A stretch of DNA of 64,000 nt from Temnopleurus reevesii (Eukaryota > Echinodermata > Echinoidea > Temnopleuroida > Temnopleuridae), in assembly GCA_036244855.1 (NCBI GenBank), contig BQKZ01001787.1, positions 6,115-70,114 on the forward strand, in the 5' to 3' direction. The notes under the pieces were generated by a model. It was not told where the DNA came from. It ran no database searches and saw only the letters and a list, made by a program, of their open reading frames with translations. The stretch's first letter is position 1; each line of letters opens with the position of its first letter. The position numbers and the translations under genes were made by a program. This document shows positions 56,587 to 64,000 of the stretch, piece after piece.

Positions 56587-59500
56587 ATGGAGTTCATCAA
56601 CAGAGCGAACTCGCCAATGAACCTTTATTCTGAGGATACTTTAGACACAAAAGAAGAGCTTGATGCTGCACGTGACCAAGTATTAGAACAACAGAAAAAG
56701 ACAGCCCGTATCCTTTTCATTTTTAGAGTAATTTACGCTGGTAGTTTGATGAAATTTCACGTTACATATGGACGCTCATTACATAGTGACGGTTGCTAAG
56801 TTTGAGGCAACCGCTGGGCCGACAGGCCGGGCGATTTCAACACTGGAGTTCCGCTGAGTGGCGGTTTCCTCAATCGTGCTTCATCTATGTGAAACTTAAC
56901 TTGATTCTTGAACGGGGAGTCAAAGTTCTAACGTTCGAACTTGTTTATAATTTCGAGAGATGATTTTGAAATTTTAATTTTTGCAAGATGCCATAGATCA
57001 GATCTAGAATGTTTTGTGCATTCAAAACTGTTTCTAATCATCCTAGCATAATTTATTCTCCATGGTAATGAATGAGCTAGCACAGTCATCAATTAAGTTA
57101 AGATTAATCTGCAACTTTTGAGGCACAGGCTTCTATATTCTAGTGCTATGACCAGACAGGAATTTTAATTTTGTCCGGTAGTCATGCTCCTTTGTATGCA
57201 CCATCTGTTAAGACCAACACTAACAGTAAAGCCTTTAGTTTAGTCAAGAAAAAGAGGCTTGTTAATTGTCTAGAGGTTCTCAAATTAAGTAATTGAGAGG
57301 GGCAAAAAAGTTGTTTTTCTTCATGCCCAATGTATATTACAATTAGTGCAGTCAAAATCTTATACAACTAAAAATTTAGTCCTGATAGTGATACTAGGAC
57401 TAGTTCAACTCTAGCCCAGATTATTTTTAATTGAGCATGCAGGTAACAAGGATATTTCTCTTTTTTTGTGTGTGCAGGGCTATGTAAATTGTCTGAATCA
57501 TGATACTTATCTCTTTGATAATCAATCCTTAACTGATGAGAATATTCAGCATTTCTTGTTGGAAGTATAGCAAAGGTGAATGATCGTATCACCAGTCTCG
57601 ATCGTGAGCTTCAGGACCTAGCCACGGGATTGGTCATAGAAAGTCGTCAGTCGTTTGGTGAAGATGACTATCTGCCTGTCTCGCCACGCTACGATGAAGG
57701 GCCTAAAGCAGGTATCATTTTGGTTTTCAAAGACAATATTTTGGTCATATAATCTCATTGTTAACAAGTTCAATTGCCTCAATGTAATAAAAAGGAAGAG
57801 AAAACCAGAGCCCCATTTTATCAAGCTTAATAATGCATGTATCATCAATGATAACATTTTTTAATGTTGTATTTATAATTAATAACATTGTTCTGCAAAA
57901 CAGCTGAGCATCGAGATGCCCACTTGACTTAAGTTACTTTTGATGGCAAGTTTTCTTCAAAAGAACAAAATTGCAAGAAATTTATTGAGGGGAAAAAAAG
58001 AAAAAGAGATGGTAAAATAAATAGGAAGATCAGTGATATCATTTATTGTGTTTTTTTTTTCCACAGAGAGAAAATTATAAGATGAAAGTAATGTTGGTTA
58101 TGGGAATGGTGATGATGATGATGATGGTGATGATTGTTAATAGGATGATGATGATAATCATGGTAATGACAATGGAAATGACGATCATGATGGTAATTAT
58201 GATCATGATATTAATAATCATAATGTTGATGAAGATGGCGTTAATGATGATGATAAAGATGAACAAACTTATGATAACTTGGATGTTATTCTATATGAAT
58301 TTTAGTACAGCCAAGAAATCTATTGTAGAATAAATTTATTAGTTGGGTGTGAATTCATGTGTGCATTAGAAATTAACTGCATTTGATTTGTAATAATGTA
58401 GCTGGAAATAGTTTATGTACACATAGGTTGTGTGTTTCATTATGTGTAGTGTCAGACAGTACCATCTTGATTGAAGATCATCACATTAATTTTTATTGCA
58501 TCATGTTTAGAAGCATGATACATGTTTTATTTAGAATTCATCTTGTGTATTAAAAACTTGTGAAAGCTTTAATTTCATTTAGCTGTGTTTCATACAATTA
58601 ACCAATATCATTGTTTGCTTGTTTGTATTTTGTTTTCCAGACATAACGCGTAAGTTGCAATGTGGATGGAATTTTTCCTGATTTTTATTTTGTCTTTATT
58701 CTTTTTCACAATTTTTCCAGCCCTCGAAGTATGCAGTTTCTTTTTTTATTACACAAAGATATTGAACAACATTTATCACATTTTCTGGAGACTAGTCTAT
58801 AAAATCAACAATTAAAAGTGCAATGCATTCCTTTAAAAATTATTTAAGAAATGTTCAAAAGTCATTGCCTAGCCAAATGTCAGTCACCATTTGAATTATT
58901 TTGCAGATGAAATCCTGCTACTTTTTTTTTTAAATTGTAGTCACAAATTGATATCTGAGACACTAATTAGCACACATATAGTCTTGGTAGTGTTATTGCA
59001 ATTTTATCAATCAATAAAAAAAAAGGCCACTATGATAGGGTAAATATTGAATTTTGAGATGAGGTTACTGAATGTTTCTTCCTAAAGTATGTATGATGCC
59101 AAATGAAAATATCAATTCTCAAGAAAAGGTACATGAACTTTTATGAACTTTTATGAACAAAGTCACATGAAATAGGGTTTTTAATAATGATCCTTAATTT
59201 TCAAAGACCCTCACAATATCAGAAATTTGGTTTCAACCTTAATATTTAGAGCATAATTATTCACAATCCTAAATATTCACCAGCCTTTAATTATCTTTAG
59301 TCTCTTTCACTGAAATTCTTTACTATCCATTGATTGTGAGCAGATTCAGTTTTCCCCAATAGAAATTTACACTCACACTTCAAGTTGACGTGTTTGAGTT
59401 TCTGTGTATTTTTGTTTATTCTCAAAGTTTGAATGTTTTTTCCCTTTGTAATAAATTACTTGTATTCTCATGTCACAGGCAGGCTTAAGTTTAGCTTCAG

Positions 59501-62500
59501 GATGATATCATTTAAATACCTTTTAAATTGCTTGAAGCTAAAATGACAATTATTTCAGTCTGTGATAAACCTGGCTATTTAGATACAGACCAATTAGTCT
59601 ATTCTTCTAAATTTGTATTTGTTTATTCTTCTAAATTTGTATATTTTTTGTTTATTCTTCTAAATTTGTATTTGTTTTTAAAGAAATAAAACAAAATGTA
59701 TTGATACACATCATTTTCACCTTAAAAAAAGTCTCAGTTCCTTTTAAAAAAGTTTTTACATCTGATTATCATGTGTTTAGTTGTTTTCTTTAACTCCCAT
59801 TGTCCATGTCCATTTCCAGTGTACCTCTACATTTTTGTCGATTAATAAAAATTGTGCTGTTGAATTCACTTCTGTATGCTGCTTTTCAGTGATAAATGTA
59901 TGTCATTTTCCATTCATTACTTATTTTTGTTATGTTATTGTTATGTTGATGCTCGTAACATGCTTTTCACAAATATTTGTTGTCTTTTTTTTCACAGGAT
60001 TTTATTTTCCTTCAGTGTCAATGATTTTGTTCAAAGAATATTTTATCACACAAACTAATACTTTTGCTTGAAAATTTCTTTGGTAGTTAATGTGCTTGAA
60101 GAAAAGATATGAAATTGTAAATTGAAAATAACACATTTTGTGCTGTAGATTTTAATTTATCCTTTTCTGTCACACTTCACATGCATGTTGTAATTTCAGA
60201 TTTTAGAGATACTATGATTTGATTGTGCCATTAACAAAAATGCCTCCACTAACTTTGCATGAAATCATTTGAATATCCATCTTTAATGTAATCAGAGATG
60301 TTGCTTTCAGAAATAAAATGCTTTCAGATAGAAAACTTACGAAGCTATTCTACATAAAAAGAAATGATTCAGAGATTACAAAAACCTAAAAAGGTCTCTC
60401 AAGTTGTCAATAAAAATGCATTGTTAAAAAAAAGAAATATTAGCCCTTCTTATGAAATTAGATGGATGAAATTGAATGATAAACTGTAATGGATAAATAA
60501 TAAACAGAATATACCAACTTGCATGTTGCCAAATTTCTCACATTCAAATCGTACTTCATTTTGGAATATGAATTGGAATGAAATATCTGAACATAGTTCA
60601 AGTTCTGGGCTAGTTTACCATTGTTTTTATGAACAGGGCCTATGAATTTTCTGATTTATTAAAAAAAAAGAAGCCTAGCTATATATGGAAGCAACATCTC
60701 AATGATTGAAATACGATAACTCATGACCTTTGACCTTTGCTTGCATGCATTTCTTCATTGCTTGGGGATCTTTGCATTGATTGCTTCATTCATATTGGGT
60801 CATTTACAGCTAAGGATGTCAAAGAGCTCAACCAGTTTGCAGGTGTTTATGCCGTCAAGTCAAGTAAGCAAGGTTTCGCCTTTAGATAACTCATGTGTAG
60901 TTGTAAAAACACTGAACTTTAACAGTATAGAGGAAAGGTACTTGTACTTAGGAACCATTTACATATATGGCATGTAGAATGCATTGTTATAATATTTTTG
61001 ATGGGATTGAAATTGTCATTAATCTTAAATAGTTGTTATCTTTTTTTCAATACAGGAGAGGAAAACAACATTTTATTAATGAAATACAAATATATTTGTT
61101 AAACAAGGTATCATAACCATAATCACCATTTGATATAAGAGTGATGTTCAGCACAAACTTGCATGTTAAATATACAGTTGCACCTCATATTATTTACCAA
61201 AAATTAAAGTGAATAATCTAAAACAGATGATTGAAATGATTTTCATGATGCCTTGCATAAAAAAGGCCTTAATTGTGTTTTAAACTTGTCATGGAAATTA
61301 CCAAAATTAAAATTGTGTTCATAACTTTGGAAAAATACATAACATGATAGTAAATTATATGAAAAATACTGTTGTCTGCTTGCTCATTATTGAATAGGCA
61401 TATGCATCATCAGTAATCGTCCAAAAAATGAATGAGAAAATTAATTTCAATTACATTTAGTTAATTCATAATGGATGTTATAAATTCTAGGTTTGTCCCT
61501 GTCAATGGCAGTTTCACAATTGATTTTACAAAAATATATAGATTCAACGCTTGTTACCAGGAAATTACAAACAATAAGTGGTTATATAAACATTGTATTA
61601 AATATTTTCCATAAATCTCAACTCATGTTTAAAACTTTTGGTAATATTATCTGTCAATTAATCCTCATTTGTCATACTTATGTGTGCAAAAAAGTAAAAA
61701 AATAACATTTTTGTTGGATATTATCATAATGCAATGTTCACTAAATTTTGTGGGATGTGGAGGTATCATTAAAACTTTCGAATTCAGTGCTTTGTGTTTC
61801 AAAAAAGGTAATTTTTGTGATGGTCAAAGGGCTTGTATAATTCAGTGAGCTTTTTAAATGTCATGTTATTCTTCATCTAAACAGTGTGAATACTCAAGCT
61901 TTTTATATTTACAAAATAAATGTATCCTTATATTATTATTTCCATTGAGCGATTGAGATATTTTATGTTTATCTTTTATTGAATGGTGTGATTGATGAAT
62001 ATTTACATTACAGTGTTACAGGGTGACAAGTCTGACAAAGGCAAACATCTGTTGAAGAACCTGGTGGCAAGCAAAAAGGTGGTTACAAAAACAATTACCA
62101 ATTTAAACATATTTTCAATATTTAATTGAGCATATATGTTTTTTTTTTAATAACTGTAATGCTAATAAGTGAGTTTCCTTTGTCTTAATATTTTATCAAG
62201 TTTATGCTAATGAAACAGTGACATGATTTATTCGTGATATTTGATGGTTTAAAGAATATGACAGATTTCTAATTAACTTATAACACAAGAAAAATGTTTT
62301 AATACAAGTCGGGCTCAATAGGGACGTTCTTTTCACCACATTTTGATGAAGTTTTCAACATTATCTGTCATTTATTACTACCAGCAATTTAAAAATCATA
62401 CATATTGTTTATAATATACTGCTTACTGTTTTACTATTCCTGCAAATGTTAAATCCTCATTTCCTGATTTTTGTTTTCTTATTCAAGCAACAAAAAGAGA

Positions 62501-63909
62501 AGACCGGAACCAAACCAAGACTAGTTGAGGTAAGAACTGAGCCAGGAATTCAATATAGAATTTTGGTATAATCTATATTTTGTATGTAGACTTTTAAGGT
62601 TAAAACATTGTCAGACATACTCGTTTTGAGATTTTACTGATATTATTTATGAATATTTTTATTCTTGATAATAAGATACTTTCTACTGATTACCACATGT
62701 CATTTATAGTGTTACATCAGTCTCCTGGGCTTCTCCAGAATCCAAGATTATGAGGCTTTCTCGAATGAGGACAGCTTTTCACTTATAAAACACAGAATTT
62801 TATTTTACATTTTCAAGAAAAAAAATAAAGTAGTACATTCAATTAAAAGCAAAAATAAAATGATCAAATACAGGTAGGTTGCCATCAAATTTCTCAATAA
62901 CAACAATGCTGGGTAGCACCCAAAGGGTTAATTCCTTCAACAAGAAATCAATCCCACAATGTGCTTCACTTTAATGATTATAGAGCAAAAAAAGTAACAA
63001 ACATCATATAAGAGCTGTATATTATTATATTGATATTATTACAGCTTCATCAATACCCTGGCTATGAATCAGACCGCCTTACTCAGCTCCCTGAGGTGCC
63101 TGGCATTCTCATACTCAAGACCGTTACCAAAGCTCAGCTGGACTTGGAGAAAAAGACGCATTACAAGATAGAGTTCAAAAGACTCTTTCATTCCAAGATG
63201 TCTGAAGCCATATTACTCGTAAGTTTATCAACATCTATCCCTATAACCATGACTCATTTTATCAACCTCCATTCCTATTATTCCAAGTTGTAGAAGCTAT
63301 TATGCTAACCTAAATTTGCATTTCTCACATTTTTCATCATCTTATTCCTCATGAGATAAGCCACCCCCCCCCCAAAAAAAATTACTTTTTTAAAATAGAA
63401 TTGGATGGCAACAAAACAATTATTTTTTGTTTTGTCTGTAGATGTAACTAATGAAGAGATATCGATGACATATTTAGAATACAACCTTTTTATTCACTTG
63501 TATGAGCTAACTGAATTTGTGATTTTTTAAGGAAATACCAGTGTCATAATTTTTTGCTCGAGATGCACAAATTTGTAGCTTTCAACATCTGATTCCTGCC
63601 TTGTTTCTATTGTCAATGAGAGCGGAAAAGGATGCAGAAGACAAGTCAATAGTTTTGTTGCATTCCTAATGATCACTGCCATCAACATATTTCATGTGTT
63701 AATGGCTTTTGTTTTGCAATTGGTTTGGAAGACTTTTATTGATGTGAATTTCCATTATTTCCTTCCAGGACACATTTTGGTACTACTTTTTGTATCGCTA
63801 CCACCCCAGTAAAATCGTCCAGAGTAGACTCTTCAACCGAATCTCTTACAACTATGTGAAGCTACTACTCTCAGCCAAACAACCAAAGTATAGAGATGTC
63901 TTTTTCAAA
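56587..63909 (+). CDS. FAM227: FAM227 (FWWh-domain) protein, 5' part, 3' end beyond window
   Basis: Exons: 56587-56707, 57550-57711, 58641-58649 (9 nt), 60810-60842, 62014-62078, 62488-62529, 63045-63218 and 63769-63909. Phases agree throughout, giving 249 residues so far; the last exon ends at a gtgagt donor and the gene continues. The FWWh family is recognised from DTFWYYFLYRYHPSK and LFNRISYNYVKLL, preceded by a LHQYPGYESDRLTQLPEVPG segment. Exon 1 encodes a charged helical N-terminus (TKEELDAARDQVLEQQKK); exon 2 has VNDRITSLDRELQDLATGL, also helical. The function of FAM227 proteins is not established; human members are mainly testis/cilia-associated as far as I recall. Intron 1 has U12-type signals; the other introns are U2-type, although intron 4 (after 60842) has the weak donor gtgttt. 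FAM227A versus B cannot be decided. The micro-exon and the 33-nt exon are supported by splice motifs and phase only. Confidence 0.8.
56708..57549 (+). other. U12-type intron 1 of FAM227, copy B
   Basis: The 5' splice site GTATCCTTTT matches the U12 consensus RTATCCTTT fully. TCCTTAACT at 57526-57534 matches the U12 branch-site consensus, with the branch A at 57532, 17 nt before the acceptor AG (57549). There is no pyrimidine tract before the acceptor, as expected for this class. Copy A has the same elements at 48311-48320 and 49155-49163. Confidence 0.85.
58101..58266. repeat. degenerate ATG/GAT microsatellite in intron 2, copy B
   Basis: Counterpart of 49725-49890. No coding meaning. Confidence 0.85.
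60280..60809. other. FAM227 intron 3, first unique sequence
   Basis: AT-rich sequence where copy B leaves the duplicated region. It ends in the acceptor catttacag. No other feature is seen. Confidence 0.5.
60843..62013. other. FAM227 intron 4
   Basis: AT-rich intron of about 1.2 kb. Small ORFs such as 61493-61705 lack recognisable content. No repeat boundaries were found. Confidence 0.5.
63219..63768. other. FAM227 intron 7
   Basis: Contains a C10-A7 tract near 63364-63380 and otherwise ordinary AT-rich sequence. Confidence 0.5.
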
Positions 63910-64000
63910 GTGAGTATGCTAGTTTATTAGAAGAAATAATAGTGCATGATTTTGAATGGGTTTGCACTACAACCAAGGAATATCGCTCCCATTCAGTCTT

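Larger units (their letters stand above)
52390..60279. repeat. duplicated segment, copy B (7.89 kb)
   Basis: Same order and orientation as 44207-51897. It starts abruptly at the gap inside the LINE RT region. To its right it continues without a break into unique sequence containing the remaining FAM227 exons. It is longer than copy A mainly because of the extra MITE at 55373-55548. Confidence 0.95.

Noticed and set aside
1..64000. CRISPR arrays, bacterial operons, phage or antiviral-defence cassettes
   Set aside because: The sequence is clearly intron-bearing animal DNA; the regular repeats seen are tandem duplications and microsatellites, not repeat-spacer arrays.

Overview
The window is animal nuclear DNA: AT-rich, intron-bearing, crowded with short DNA transposons and microsatellites, and interrupted by runs of N. 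The gene content (heparan sulfate 3-O-sulfotransferase, the peroxisomal carrier SLC25A17, an FAM227/FWWh protein), the dense TACATGTA-type palindromes, the TTA- and TTAA-flanked mini-transposons and the apparent high heterozygosity suggest a marine invertebrate deuterostome, most likely an echinoderm such as a sea urchin. The species assignment is inference; no single marker proves it.

Layout. (1) 1-20,950 has no coding gene that I can support. It holds a series of unrelated local tandem duplications (about 525 bp, 490 bp x3, 425 bp x2.6, 200 bp x5, 280 bp x4), several mini-transposons and a 74-bp near-perfect palindrome. It may be upstream or 5'-UTR intron sequence of the next gene. (2) 21,027-22,547 (+) is a single-exon CDS for a Golgi heparan sulfate 3-O-sulfotransferase. 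(3) 22,548-32,028 is noncoding. It has a 240-bp inverted-repeat element, a 740-bp GAT microsatellite containing half of a tRNA-Phe gene, and a 791-N gap. (4) 32,029-42,492 (+) is a complete nine-exon SLC25A17 (PMP34) gene whose introns hold at least six transposons. One is a 1,275-bp TTAA-flanked element carrying a domain like the P2X7 C-terminal ballast. (5) 42,918-44,550 (-) is a 5'-truncated CR1/L2/Jockey-like LINE. (6) 44,207-51,897 and 52,390-60,279 are two near-identical copies of one about 7.8-kb segment, separated only by an N gap. The contig ends coincide with the repeat ends, so this looks like two haplotypes placed in series rather than a true duplication. (7) 56,587-63,909 (+) is the 5' part of an FAM227 (FWWh) gene, which runs off the right edge. 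Its first three exons also occur in the other haplotype copy at 48,190-50,277.

The three genes do not form a functional unit: one acts in Golgi glycan sulfation, one in peroxisomal cofactor transport, and one belongs to a poorly characterised family. The observations most worth a second look are the FAM227 intron 1 with textbook U12-type splice signals, a 9-nt microexon in the same gene, the P2X7-ballast transposon, a mini-transposon present in only one of the two haplotype copies, and two mini-transposons sharing a single TTA target site.
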